Below, piece by piece: positions 45,586 to 57,600 of a stretch of 64,000 bases of DNA (its first letter is position 1; every line of letters begins with the position of its first letter). The notes below the pieces were generated by a model. That model made no database searches. It was not told the DNA's origin and saw only the letters and a list, made by a program, of their open reading frames with translations. Both the position numbers and the translations under genes were made by a program. Origin of the DNA: Callorhinus ursinus (Eukaryota; Chordata; Mammalia; Carnivora; Otariidae); contig NW_020313157.1 of the NCBI RefSeq assembly GCF_003265705.1, positions 1,030,833-1,094,832 on the forward strand, read 5' to 3'.

Positions 45586-47084
45586 GCTATGAAACTGAAG
45601 GGGATTATAATGTTCTGCAAGACCCAAAGACTAACAATGTTCAAGGCATGTCAGTAAGCTGATATATTAAACTGGATTAAATTTAAGCCACCCTTCACTA
45701 TGTAAAATATGTATATTCTTTACAGAATGTTAATAGTAGGTCCTGGTACTTCCATATCAATGAATAGTCTGATTGAGCTTATCAATAAGCTAATGGATAA
45801 TAAGGTCTGTGATTAAAGGAGACTGTTCTGGCTCCATGCATTGTGGTAGCTCTCCTCTTCATTTCCCAGCTAAGAGGCCACCACAGCCCGACGTACAAAA
45901 ATAGGCTGGGGTTTAATCAGCATCCTAACTGTGAGAAACCCTGTGAATTAAATACCATTCCCTTCCAGAGTTCAAAGAAGTCACATTTTAAGGCCAAGGT
46001 TTAGATGCAAATATGAGAGATGTGATCCTGAGGAAAAAAAAAATCAAACATGACCAGGAAGGACCCCTGCTTCCTGCCTAAAAGAAATGTGTCCCAGAGA
46101 AGGTTTTCTCTGATCTCTGCTTTAGAAAGATCAGTCGTCTTATTTGAAACCTCGAAAAGCTGTCACATTTATTATATTTCTGGAAGCCTGTAAATGATGA
46201 ATGTTTCTTCCATTTCCCCTCCTTCAGGAGAAGGAAAAAAAAAAGGTGTTACTCTGCCTGACTTCCAGGAAGATGTCATGAGTATCTCAAAAAAAAAGAA
46301 AAGAAAAAAAATAACCACAATTTGTCCGCTGTTATCAGCAATTAAAGAAACTTTATCTAATTACTATGGAAGATGGCACCGTTCGACAATCATCTCTGAC
46401 AAACTGATCATTATCAGTAATTTATGACCAGTTTCTTAGTTAATTGTCTTCAGGAAGGAGAGCAAAAACCATTTGTATAGAAAAATAAGTAGTCATTAAC
46501 AACAGTGGAATTTGTTGGGAATGTGATTATAAATCACCAACCAGGGCTGGTAATGATTCCTGGGAAGAGAAGAGAATGAAAACAATGTAGACACTACAGC
46601 CAACTTTAGGGAACTATTCGGAGGAAAGAAGACTTCATAATGAACTCCACCCCCCCCAATTAAAATGAAGAATGGCATGTCTCCCCTTAAGAGTATCAGA
46701 CACTTTATTCTAAATGCAGGAGAGTAAGGCAAGGGAGGAACACATCTCTGCTTTTGCATGCAGGGCTAGTTACAAAACACACTCAAATCCTATAAAGTTC
46801 TGCCTCTCCTAACCAAGCTCACTTTGCATAAAGAAAATGGGCCCTGCTTCACTTTTTTCCAAAGCTAACTGAATCTATCTGACCAAGCTTTGATTTTAGG
46901 GCTTGAAAACCAGTCCATCTATCTGGTCCAAAAGCCAAGCATGGACTTGTGAATCCTGATCTGTATTTGAACTTCACGTTGCCAATTACAAGCTGTGAAA
47001 CCTTGGAGTATGTTGCAGAGCTTGTGGCCCTTTATTTGTGAAAAGGGTATCGGATGTGTACTTGCTATGGATATGGAACCCTAA
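45586..47084. other. Unique noncoding sequence
   Basis: No clear repeat. 46120-46450, with gctgttatcagcaattaaag and several ttaatt/ctaatta motifs, is another candidate conserved noncoding stretch. 46990-47060 may be a short MIR piece. Confidence 0.4.
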
Positions 47085-47558
47085 GGATATGGGTTGACTT
47101 GTGTCCCCTCCCCCACCCAAAATACAATATGTTAAACCTCTAATTCATGGTACTTATGAATGTGAGCTAACATTCATTGATATAATCAAGTTAAGGGAGG
47201 TCATGAGGGTGGGCCTTAATCCAATATATGACTGTTATCCTTATAGAAAATTTGAACAGATACACAAACAAAAGGAAAGTGTTGTGAACGTACACAGAGA
47301 AGACATCATGTGATGATGGAGGCAGAGGGAGGAGCAGCATGGCTACAATCCAAGGAATGCCCACAGCTGATGACAAGCCACCAGAAGGTAGGAAGAGGCA
47401 AGGAAGAATTTCCCTACGGGTTTCAGAGGGAGCAGAGCCCCGCTGACCCCTTGATTTGGGGCTTTCTGCATCGAGAACTGTGAGATGATAAATTTCTATA
47501 GTTTTAACTATCCAGTTTGTGGTACTTTGTTACGGCAACCCTAGGAAACCAATGCAGT
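47085..47558 (+). mobile_element. MLT1-type MaLR solo LTR
   Basis: Near-complete LTR in order: atgggttgacttgtgtcccc, gatataatcaagttaagggaggtcatgagggtgggcc, gtgatgatggaggcagagggagg, gccaccagaaggtaggaagaggcaagg, gaactgtgagatgataaatttctatag, and the terminus gtggtactttgttacggcaaccctaggaaaccaatgca. No retroviral genes are attached. It belongs to the nonautonomous MaLR group shared by placental mammals. Confidence 0.85.
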
Positions 47559-47678
47559 ACTTTATAGAATCCTAAGACACACTGGATGAGAAAGGGTTTG
47601 GAATGTGCCCAGGACAGTGTTTGGTTGGTGATATGCATGCAATGAGAAAGCTTGTTCATGAAAAATGAATACAAAGAA

Positions 47679-47724
47679 TGAAAAAATGATCCATCCTAGA
47701 CATGAAAAATGACCCATCCTAGAC
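47679..47724 (+). repeat. 23-bp tandem duplication, two copies
   Basis: gaaaaaatgatccatcctagaca followed by tgaaaaatgacccatcctagaca. Confidence 0.85.
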
Positions 47725-47779
47725 ACACGATAAACAATGAGTACACAGATCATGATAGACAGAGTGTCTGGAATGCATA

Positions 47780-48170
47780 GTACTGGAGCTGAAAAAGCCC
47801 TGGACTTGGCATGACAATTCTGAGATTAAGACTCAGTTCTGGGGCACCTGGGTGGCTCAGTCGTTAAGCGTCTGCCTTCAGCTCAGGTCATGATCCCAGG
47901 GTCCTGGGATCGAGCCCTGCATCGGGCTCCCTGCTCAGCAGGAAGCCTGCTTCTCCCTCTCCCACTCCCCCTGCTTGTGTTCCCTATCTCGCTGTGTCTC
48001 TGTCAAATAAAAATATAAAATCTTAAAAAAAAAGAAAAAGACTCAGTTCTTCCATTTCCAAGGCCTTACCAGAGTGAGCTTTAGATTCTTCACCTATACA
48101 TTTGAGATAGTCCAGCAAATGCCTTTCTTGCCAGGATGCTATGAGCTCCAACTGGAATAATATACATCAA
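47780..48170 (+). mobile_element. MIR SINE interrupted by a CAN-SINE
   Basis: ctgaaaaagccctggacttggc precedes the SINE; tccatttccaaggccttaccagagtgagctttagattcttcacc follows it, matching sense MIR order. Confidence 0.55.
47841..48037 (+). mobile_element. CAN-SINE, young
   Basis: Full-length sense copy with near-consensus head, box region and CT-rich body. Perfect 13-bp target-site duplication aagactcagttct at 47828-47840 and 48038-48050. Confidence 0.97.
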
Positions 48171-48189
48171 AATCTCCTTGTAGTGGGAA

Positions 48190-48790
48190 ACATTCTTCAT
48201 TCATCAAGCCACTAAGATGAGTTCTAGGGATACAATGGTGACTAATTTAATAAGAAACCACAACAACAAACCTGCAATTATAAACTAGAATCAGAGTAAT
48301 GTAGAAAGAGAGTGCAATGAGATCTTTGGGGGACAGTTATTGGAGAGGCCAGACAATGCCTCTCTGCTAAAACAAGCTAAAACTTGACATAAGAGTGGAC
48401 CTTGCCAGGTGATGGTTACAGGGAGCACCCTCTGGAAGATAGAAGAATATGTCTCTAAGACTGGAAAGAACATGGGGGCAACTGTAGTTAGAACCCCAGG
48501 AATGAAACCTTGGAGATGGGTTGCAGAGAAAGGCAAGAGGCCAGATGATACTGGGACTACAGGCCAAGTTAGCCATTTTTATTTTATCAGGGTTTTTATT
48601 CATGGTTGGGAGGGTTGGAAGGGATGTGGTGAACTGACCTGATTTGAATATTAAAATGATCACTCTGATTATTCTATAAAAAATGGATTAGAAGACAATG
48701 GAAACAGGGAGACCCATTAGGTGGTTAGGAGTCCAGATGTGGGTAGCTTGGATCAAAGTGGTGACAGTGGAACTAGGAAAAAGCAGACAG
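48190..48790 (-). mobile_element. LINE L2, long 3' part
   Basis: Begins with the reversed terminus (attcttcattcatcaagccac, ctagggatacaatggtgac) and runs collinearly to aaaatgatcactctgattattc, ggaaacagggagacccattaggtgg and gtggtgacagtggaac, the reversed L2 ORF region. Frames on both strands here are by-products. Confidence 0.8.
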
Positions 48791-49094
48791 ATTTTGAGAT
48801 CTCATTTGGAGGAAAGCCATTATTATTACTTTTATCTCCTAATTTAATTCAACTCTGTCCTATTGGAATGCCTTCTGCCACTTTCCTGACAGATGGTCAG
48901 CCCATAAAAAAAAAAAATTCATTAGTCTAAACTGAATAACCTATGCTCAATCACCCTTTTCCACATCCCCCATAAAAAATTAACTAATAATTTTAAAAGC
49001 AGATATGTGCAAACAATGCTACTGGGCAAAGGTAACTGATTCCAAGTTGAATGGAGCTCAGTAATAGGAACATCGGCATTGCATACCCTTCACT
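48791..49094. other. Unique noncoding sequence
   Basis: Nothing recognised apart from an A13 tract at 48907. Confidence 0.35.
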
Positions 49095-49500
49095 GACTAA
49101 TTCTGTGTGCCTGGCATCATTCAGCATGTTATATACCCTAGCTCATTCAGTTCTCACACAAACTTTGAGAACTTAGTATTACTATCTCTATTTTTAAAGT
49201 GAGGAACCTGAGATTTTATTGTATTTGTTTTTATTTTTTCAGAGAGAGAGTGCACACAAGTGGGGGACAGGTAGAGGAAGCAGGGGAGAGAGAGAATCTT
49301 AAGCAGGCTGTATGTCCAGTGTAGAGCCCAACATGGGGCTCGGTTTCACGATCCTGAGATCAGGTCCTGATGTGAAATCACGAGTCTGATGCTTAACCAA
49401 CTGAGCCACCCAGGCATCCTGGAAACTGAGACTTTGAAAGGTAAAGAAACTTGTCCAGAGGCACATAGTTAGTATGGGGTTGATATGCTGCAAGTGAAAT
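49095..49500 (-). mobile_element. MIR SINE interrupted by a CAN-SINE
   Basis: Reverse MIR: tgtgtgcctggcatcattcag, agctcattcagttctcacac before the SINE; gaaactgagactttgaaaggtaaagaaacttgtccagaggcacatagttag after it. Confidence 0.8.
49217..49420 (-). mobile_element. CAN-SINE, diverged
   Basis: Minus-strand copy inside the MIR. Target-site duplication ggaacctgagattt at 49203-49216 against ggaaactgagactt at 49421-49434. Confidence 0.93.
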
Positions 49501-49584
49501 TGTAGGTATGGTCCTCAAATACACCAAATATCTTACAGGGAACCATTAAGTTAATAAAAAAGGCATTTGAAATAGTATGATTTG

Positions 49585-49776
49585 GGGGCACCTGGGTGGC
49601 TCAGTGGGTTAAGCATCTGCCTTTGGCTCAGATCATGATCCCAGGGTCCTGGGATTGAGCCCCTCATCAGGCTCTCTGCTCAGTCAGGAGTCTGCTTCTC
49701 CCACTCCCTCTGTGATCTCTCTCGCTTTTGCTCTCTCTCAAATAAATAAATAAAATCTTCAAAAAAAAAAAAGGAA
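49585..49776 (+). mobile_element. CAN-SINE, young
   Basis: Full-length sense copy. Perfect 16-bp target-site duplication gaaatagtatgatttg at 49569-49584 and 49777-49792. Confidence 0.97.
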
Positions 49777-49792
49777 GAAATAGTATGATTTG

Positions 49793-51834
49793 AAGCTAAG
49801 AAGAAACTATCTGAATAGTCACTTATAATTGGTGATAATGAGATAGCTGAACCCATATGTAGAAATTTCTATGCAATCATATGAAATGCTAAATTACAGT
49901 ACTTCCTAGAACATCAATTTACATAAACTGCAGAATGCAAGAGAGAAATAATTTAGGTACAAATATTTGCTAGGTGTTTCTCAGACTGGAAGTGGGGAAA
50001 GGTTTCTTTTATACCATTAGTAATGATTTGCTACTATCTAGACATTCTTGATTTGAACAATGTTCAAATATTCAAATGATGTTCAATGTTGTCAGGTTAA
50101 TTTCTTGTCACCATATATGTGGCCCATAATTACGTTTTTTCCCTCAAAGTGGAGCCCATGTACCATAATATGGATGTCACCTTCAAATACGGCCCGTTGC
50201 CCTCTGCATGAGAAGACTGGCAGTCACTGGGGGCCTATGTGTGAAATACTGTACTGATGCTAGGGACGCAGAAACAGACAAGACATCTCCAGGTCTCAAA
50301 TAGCTCACAGTGCAAGATGGCACATGATGGAACACTCAGCAAAAGATCTCATGTACATATTTACATGTACAGAACTGGCAAATGCAAGAAATCACAGACA
50401 CAGTGCTTTTTATGATCTTTCTCTTTTACATCTTTTAAGCTTAAAAGTAAAGTGCCCTGGTTTTTTTGTCTCCCAAATGCCCAAATGATCTTGATATCTT
50501 GTCCTTCCCTTGCCTTTTTTCTTTTTGTTGTTGTTTTTTATGCAGGTGCTCTGCCTAGATACATCTTCTCCCAGAGAAGACCACCCTGTGACATTTTAGA
50601 AAACTTGTCTTACAGAGTGTTTAGAAAGAGACTCTAACTTCCTTGGGGATGCTTCAGTGTGATTCTCAGGGAAAATTTTTCACACAACCCTGTAGGTTTC
50701 CCTCAAAGTGCCTCTCTCTAATCAGGCAAAAATCATTCAGGCCAGAAGGGCACGTAAGTAGAAAACAAAGAAAAACAAAGCAGCAAAGGTCTTCCCTGAG
50801 TCACAGTGAGGTATAAAAAGGGCAAAACTCAAGGTGTGGGGAGGAAAGGTCAAAGAGAGGGAAGAAATAATCTCCCAAGTCAGAAGCCATAGTTAAGAAA
50901 GAAAATATTTCTTCAGGCAGACCTTGTTCATGCTCATACATGAGGGTGGATATAGTCCAAGTGGTTTCTGCCCTTCCATCTTTTCAAGTCACAGGCAGTA
51001 AAGTATCTTAATGACAAGCAGCTGTTAAAATGCCCAGGGTTCCTGAATTCATAAGCTACAGGCTATAGGGAAGAGACACCGTACTATGAATTTGAAACAC
51101 AAAGCCAAGAGAATGTTTTCCCCCACCTACAAAATTCCAACGTGCTTAAACTAAAGCACAGGGTACAAATGTGCCACATTTTGAGTATACCTTTCATCAG
51201 CTGCTAAACATTAGGCTCATTTCAATTTGAAATGAAAAAAAAATCTATTGATCAAAATTGGCTTGGATGTGATCACTGCCAAAAGATAGACTAGCCTGGG
51301 GAAGGAAAGCACAGGAAGAGGAATGATAAACAGCAGAGTGTCAGGGAGCAGAGAGATGTCACACTGTGATGACAAACATCCTTTCAAACTGTGACTCAAC
51401 ATTGTGTGGTCCCCATTAATGTATCAAGAGGAAGTCAATGGCAGGTTAATGAAGTTCACAGACAGTCTTACAAAAGAAGATGATCGCAGCACCCAAGAAG
51501 GCAGAACCCTTGTCTAAGGCTGTAGTCCCATGCAGGGAGGCTGATCATGCTATTACCCACTGAGACATCTTTCAGCTCTGCTATCAGTGGACTCAAAGGA
51601 AAGCAAGCAGCAGGGTGAACCTCCATAGCACACCTGCACTGATCCCTGAATTTACTCCACCCCACAATCCAGCCCTATGTGAGGTGTTATTTGAGAAAGA
51701 GAAAAGAAGGAAATAAGCATCCACCCTCTGGTCAGGCATAGCTTGTGGATCTCAAGATTTATTCTAAAAACACAAATGTAAATCAATACTGTGAATGCTG
51801 GTTGCACAGCCTGATGCAAACTTTTCTTGGTTTC
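49793..51834. other. Unique noncoding sequence
   Basis: Two kilobases with no recognised transposable element and no frame above 66 codons. Confidence 0.45.
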
Positions 51835-52545
51835 ATCCGTTCAGATGGTCAAGCTAAAAAAACCAAAGTTATCTTAAAGTCTTTTTTGCTCTCTCCTCAC
51901 ACTTAGTCTAGAGGCAAGTCTTCATCTTTATGTTTGGCATATATTCTGTGTCTGTCTACTGCTTCTGCCTCCTCACTGCTACCATCTTAGCACGGCTATC
52001 ATCATCTCTCCCTTGACCTACAGCATTAGTCTACTAGTCGGTCTTCTTGCTTGCCCCTTAGACTCCTAATAACAGATTCTCCACAGAGTTGTCAAAGAGG
52101 TCTTTTAAGTATAAATCCTATCATATTCCTCCTCTACTTAAAACTCTACAGTATCTTTCCACTGCGCTTAGAAAAAAAAATCCCAATATCCTTACTCCTT
52201 ACTAATGCCTTCTATTTGCTATGCCTATCTTTGGTGCCACTAAATTACCCCGCATTATTGTCATCCTAGTGTTTCCCAGTTGATCATCAACTAACTGTTT
52301 ATGGTCTGATTCTCAATCCCAGGACCCTGAGTGGATCACACCTGATCAGATCACGACCTGAGTGGAAGGCAGACAATTAACGGACTGAGCCACCCAGGCG
52401 CCCCTGTGTATGGGCTGATTCTTGCATTGGGATGAAAGCTCCATCTGTGGTGCTATGTGCAGTCTTGGTCACTGCTGTCACCCCTGTTTAGAACAGTGTT
52501 TGGCACTTGGCAGGTTCTCCATAAATACTAGGAAGATGAATGAAT
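51835..52545 (+). mobile_element. LINE L2 interrupted by a SINE fragment
   Basis: Sense L2 ORF-to-tail sequence: ctgctaccatcttagcacggctatcatcatctctcccttgac, agattctccacagagttgtcaaagaggtcttttaag, atcatattcctcctctacttaaaactctacagtatc, then after the SINE gaaagctccatctgtgg and cagtgtttggcacttggcaggttctccataaatac with a gaatgaatg end. Confidence 0.88.
52314..52405 (-). mobile_element. Tailless CAN-SINE head with target-site duplication
   Basis: Only the first ~90 bases of a CAN-SINE, from ggggcgcctgggtggctcag (minus strand) to about ggtcctgggattg. There is no CT-rich body and no A tail. It is flanked by gtttatggtctgattct (52297-52313) and gtgtatgggctgattct (52406-52422), 15 of 17 matching. Confidence 0.85.
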
Positions 52546-52583
52546 GTCAGAGTCCTCTATACAGTGAGGAGGCTGAATATCTT

Positions 52584-52786
52584 TTCTTTTTTTTTTTAAG
52601 ATTTTATTTATTTATTTGAGATAGAGCAAGACTGAGAGAGAGAGAGCACAAGCCGGGGCAAGGGGCGGAGGGAGAAGCAGACCCCTGCTGAGCAGGGAAC
52701 CCAATGTGGGGCTCAATCCCAGGACCCTGAGATCACGACCTGAGCCGAAGGCAGACACTTAGCCAACTGAGCCACCCAGGTGCCCC
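52584..52786 (-). mobile_element. CAN-SINE
   Basis: Complete minus-strand copy. Target-site duplication aggaggctgaatatctt at 52567-52583 against aggaggttgagtatctt at 52787-52803 (15 of 17). The site lies just beyond the L2 end. Confidence 0.96.
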
Positions 52787-52803
52787 AGGAGGTTGAGTAT
52801 CTT

Positions 52804-54114
52804 GATCTCAAAGTTCCCTTCCAAGACTATTCTAGGAGAGCCTACAATCAGTTTCTCTTCCAACACTAACATGGAAGGGCCCAGAGCTATTATATGACTG
52901 TGCAGACTGCAAAGGTTCTAATTTGTAATCCATTACTAACTGATTATGCAACCTTAGTGAGAATATTTTTCCTGTCTGAAATAAGGTTTTCATTCATTCA
53001 TTCATTCATTTCATTCATTACATTCATTATTTGGAAATATCTTAGAGTTCTTCCATCTCTAAAAGTGTCCTTGTCCTCGGATTCTTCTTTATACAAGTAC
53101 TTTATCCATTCCTAGTTAATATGATCACTGCTTGCTCTTGGTACTCTCTCATAATGTGGAAGTATGTGGGTGATCTGGGCAGGGATTTCTTCTGATACCA
53201 GATAATCACTGACCTAAACTCTAAAAAGTCAGAGAACAGATATTTTAATAGATTTATAATGTAGAAATATTACAAATATAATTTAAAACAAAACAATCTA
53301 CTATTATTCTCTTTCTCTAATAAAAAAGCTGCAACTAGGTAATAGAAGTCAATGGTTTTTTAAAACAGTGTTGTTTTAAATTATTTATTAGATAAATTGA
53401 TAAATTTAAAAATCTAAGCATCTTTTGTGCATTAGATAAGAATTTGTCAACAAAGACATCACAGATGTGTGACGAGCATTCATGAAATTTCTGGACAGTA
53501 GCTAGAGTGAATTCTTATAACCATCTTGTTTTGTGGCCATCTATGAATAAACAACATTAAAGGAGAACTTCATAAGACTTAAGGCCAAAAACTGCTTGTA
53601 AGAACATTCAAGTAGTGAAGTACTTGAAATGTGAAGTATGTATGTGAATGTGAAAATATGCCTCTATAATTACAAGTTGGGATTCTCCAAGCCTCATACA
53701 AAATTGGATCGTTATCTATAGGCACTGGGTCCTAAACTGACCTGGCAAGGGCAATCTGCTTCTCTATTTCATCAAAAGCAAGATTCTTAAGTCCCTACAC
53801 TATGGGCAGAGACTGTTGGGCCTGTGGGGTTCCTGTATATACCTGAAAGCACTAAACTTCACTTTCTCTTAAACACTGTAAAACCTTCACTCTTAGGGTG
53901 GCTATCTGTAGAGAGAAAACTTCCAAAAGTTATGTTTAAAGTTTGTCTTATTCAAGAAGTTTCAAAATGTTCACAAAGAAGGACAAAGGCAATTAGCTTG
54001 TAGAAGGAAACTGAGAGAATCATGAAAGTTAAAAAAAAAAAAAAAGTGGTTGTAATGTGCAAGTAAGATCCAAACCACAGAACAAGGCAGAGAACTAGGG
54101 CAGGGACAACCAGA
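52804..54114. other. Unique noncoding sequence
   Basis: Contains an (ATTC)n microsatellite at 52991-53028; 53230-53450 is very AT-rich. Nothing else recognised. Confidence 0.45.
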
Positions 54115-54320
54115 GAAATAATACAGTAATAGTTGCTATGTACCAGACACTATACTGAATGCTTTCCTGAATCATCTTATTTGATTATCAGCCACTTCTG
54201 TAAGTACCACAATATGATTTATTTGGGAAAACTGAGGCCCAGGTAAGTTGAGTGACTTGCCCAAGGTAACACACCTGGCAAGTGGCAGAATTAGGGTTTA
54301 AACGTACATCTGCCCCCATC
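54115..54320 (-). mobile_element. MIR SINE
   Basis: Reverse MIR almost end to end: acagtaatagttgctatgtaccagacactat, gaaaactgaggcccaggtaagttgagtgacttgcccaaggtaacac, ggcaagtggcagaattagggtttaaa. Confidence 0.9.
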
Positions 54321-54759
54321 ATTCTGCCTAGTGATTCAAATGGAATTTTCCTGCCAAGGAAAAGAACAACCATGGCGTAGATAATTTCTGCACCAAAAGT
54401 CATTATCTGTTCTTTCTCCTGGGGTCAGAGGAGTCTGTCGTAGACAGAAAATAATGGGGGAGGACTCTTATTTTAATCATATAGGACACTCTACATGACA
54501 CAGTGAGTATAATACCTGTGATATCAGAGTACTGGGGCAGGGTCTGGGGGAAACTCTTTAACCTCCCCAGCTGGTCCTGGCTAAGAAAAGACAATGAATT
54601 CTTGTGATGAGGAAATAATCCTTTCTAACACAGCAAGTTTAGATATCAATGGCTAATATAGTGATATATGCCAAAAAGAAGTGAACATTAGCAATTAAGA
54701 CAAATTCTGGAAGAAGCAGTGAGAAAACTAAAGATGCAGTTGGAAAAAGGCAAAGAAAT
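54321..54759. other. Unique noncoding sequence
   Basis: Nothing recognised. Confidence 0.35.
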
Positions 54760-55145
54760 ACAGTCATCAAAAGTTTGTACAAATTCCATTTTAACATTTT
54801 GAGAACCTCCCCCCAAACTGTCTTCCATGGCAGCTGTACTATTTTGCATTCCCAACAGCAATGTATGAAGGTTCCAATTTTTCCACACCCTCAACATGTT
54901 ACTTTCCTTTTTTTTTTTTTTTTTTTTTTGGTTTTTGTCTTCTAGCCATCCTAGTAGGTATAAAATGGTAGCTCATTGTGGTTTTGATTTTCATTTTTCT
55001 AATGACTAATGATGTCCAGCATCTTTTTAGATGCTTATTGGAGGTGATGGTTGCACAACATTGTGCATGTCCTAAATGCCACTGAAATGTACACTTTCAA
55101 ACAGTTACTTTTATGCTATGTGAATTTTGCCTGGAAAAAAGAAAA
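54760..55145 (+). mobile_element. Old L1 3' end with inverted 5' segment
   Basis: 54760-55042 is reversed L1 ORF2 (on the minus strand: caaaaccacaatgagctacc, gtgtggaaaaattggaacc, gggaatgcaaaatag, catggaagacagt), and 55045-55145 is forward L1 3' UTR (aggtgatggttgcacaaca, gccactgaaatgtacac, tatgctatgtgaattt) ending in an A-rich tail. A T22 tract at 54908-54929 lies in the inverted part. About 500 bases of L1 are missing between the two parts. Confidence 0.85.
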
Positions 55146-55529
55146 AAGGTTAAAAAGCATAAATCTAAATAAACAAAGACAGAATTAATCTGCAGGTGAC
55201 CTCAAAGTTCCTAGTATATAAATTTCTTTATCTTGTCCCATAGGTCATTTTCTCCAGCCAGATAATTAGTTCAGATAATGGCTTAATTTTATATACATAT
55301 TATCTCCTCCTTGGATTTCAGCTATCAATGAGTACTATTTGCTGGACTTTAATGGGACCACATCACCTTCTCTTGTCAGCTGCAAAACCATAACACATGG
55401 CCTCGGGTACTCAATTAATACCTGTTTAAGTGTTTATGATGATAAAAATGGCAAAACTCTAGAGACTACACTCTAGACAAACTTCATTTAAGGCAACAGT
55501 CTATGGCAATGTAGGTGTTTAGACATGGT
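55146..55529. other. Unique noncoding sequence
   Basis: Nothing recognised. Confidence 0.35.
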
Positions 55530-55705
55530 TTCTGAAAGAAGAATGCCTGAGGTCAAATTCCATCTCTACCATGCATTCCACTATCATTAGCAATGCAACT
55601 TGATCATATCACTAAATCTCTCCAAGCTGTATAGTCCCTCAACTATATAACGGGCATAAAAACAGTGGCCACCTATATTGTTGTATTAAATAACACAGTC
55701 ATGAC
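55530..55705 (+). mobile_element. MIR SINE
   Basis: Sense MIR: gcctgaggtcaaattccatctctacc, caacttgatcatatcactaaatctctccaagctg, and cataaaaacagtggccacctatattg. Confidence 0.7.
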
Positions 55706-57462
55706 TCCATTCATATTAGGTAGTATATATTAATGCCTGCTTTTTTCCTTCTCTACATGCAACTCTATTGCAGAAGCATCCATGTGCAAGTACGTTTATT
55801 CTTGGTTAACACCCTATAAAATCTTGCTATTCATAGTGTGACAAAACAAAAGCATCGTCGTCACTTGGAAGCCTGTAAGAAATGCAGAATCTTAGCCTTC
55901 AGCACAGACCTATTCTAGAGAATATGCATTTTGAGAAGACTCCGAGGTGATTCCCAAATTCATAAAGCTTGAGGTGCACTAGAATAGAAAAGGTGAAGAA
56001 AAGACAGCATTAAAGCCTCTTCTCTACAGCAGGGCTGGGAGCAGCTATAGTTCTATACTTCCTACAATAGACGTGAGTGTACACTTGGCTTTCTACCTGG
56101 GAAAGGCAATGTAGAGAGAGAAATCCCCTCAGATTAGCAGAACATTGGAAGAAATAACAATCATTCCTTACAGATAGTTTAGATAAGCCATGCCCCCTCC
56201 TCCAAATTATTCTAATATTCTGGAAATGTTATTTAACTCCCATGAGTAAAATAAGCAACAAGAATGTTAGTGAACTTGACTGTGGCAGACCAACATTACT
56301 AATCTCCTGCACTATCAATCTCCCCTTTATCTTTCAGAACTCTTTCCACTTAAGACCTACCTCAACTTGTTGGTTTTAAGACAAATACTACAAAAATCTG
56401 AAGATATCATAGGGATCCAAGGGACCTCACAAGCCATACTAGCTGAAGAAATACTGCTGTTTGCTGCTAACTATAATTAGACTTCTCACACTACAAGAAC
56501 AGAAGGAAATTAAAAAAAAAAAAAAAAACCCAAACAAACAAACAAAGAAAAAAACCTCCTGGGCGCCCCATCGTCCTTTTGTGGAAGAGCTCATTTAAAA
56601 TGCAGTGCATCATCAAAGCCACATTACTCTGATGATATAGAATTTATGAGGGATGTCCTACTTCAAATTATGCATTAACTTGAAGTCAACAGGGGAAAAC
56701 AATAGGGGACAAAAATTAGAATGTGCAAAACATTTGGAGTCAATTGAATGTACTCAATTGCATGCTGGTAAAAACATAAATTGCAAAATGATATCTATTT
56801 TTTCCCCTTCCCATAAGATTAGCTGGAAACACTGGAAGACTTTCAAAAGACTCTTGAATATACTGGCTACTTACTTTTAGTCTAAGGAAGCAAGCACATC
56901 TGTAATATAAGATTTTTCATTGCATTTATACAAAATGGCCTTATAAAGCATCTGGGTGTCAATGTCTACTGAGTATTTGGTTATTAATATCTCTGTGTCA
57001 TCTCTGCTATTTGCTCGATGTCTGTTCTAGTGACATAAAAGCAGAAATCATGCCTCTGAGTTTTGCAAATGGCCTACAGAAAAATAAATACGAAGTCTTT
57101 GAGTAGCAAAAGAAGAGGCATCTTAAGGGGGTGAAAATTTGAGATAGGTCAACTCTAGAGAGAGATTACAGGAAAGAGGAAGAAACAGAAAAATAAATAA
57201 ATAAATTCTAAAAATCCGTATTGCCACCATCCAGGAAAAAGGGAATAGAGAAGGAGGTTGAGAGCTAGTGTGGCATACACAAAATAGGTAGTAAATTAAA
57301 CACACTTATGCTGGCTACTTTAGCCCCAAAGAAAGATAGAGATCTCCCTGTAAGGGCCTTCCTTCAGAACATAGTTCAAAGGGCTGTGGCTTGAAGCCGG
57401 AGAGATTCCTATGTGTCAGTATTCTGCTCTTTAAAGGAATTACAACTGATTAAAACTGACGG
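55706..57462. other. Unique noncoding sequence
   Basis: A17 tract followed by (CAAA)n at 56512-56553; it has the look of an isolated retroelement tail but no body is recognisable. Frames are all under 76 codons. Confidence 0.4.
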
Positions 57463-57600
57463 ATTGATTGGTCATTCATTCAATCATTCAAGCAAAATTT
57501 AATAAGCAGTGTGTGCCAGGCCCTTTCCATAGACAGAAGATACATCGGTGAATAAACACTAGACATGGCAACAACCCTTAGGTTGCTATGGGAATAAAAG
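57463..57600 (-). mobile_element. LINE L2, 3' end
   Basis: Reversed terminus: tcattcattcaatcattcaagcaaaatttaataagcagtgtgtgccaggccc, then gatacatcggtgaataaacac. Confidence 0.8.

Noticed and set aside
54908..54929. T22 tract as the tail of a minus-strand retroelement
   Set aside because: L1 ORF2 homology continues on both sides, so it is an internal expansion.
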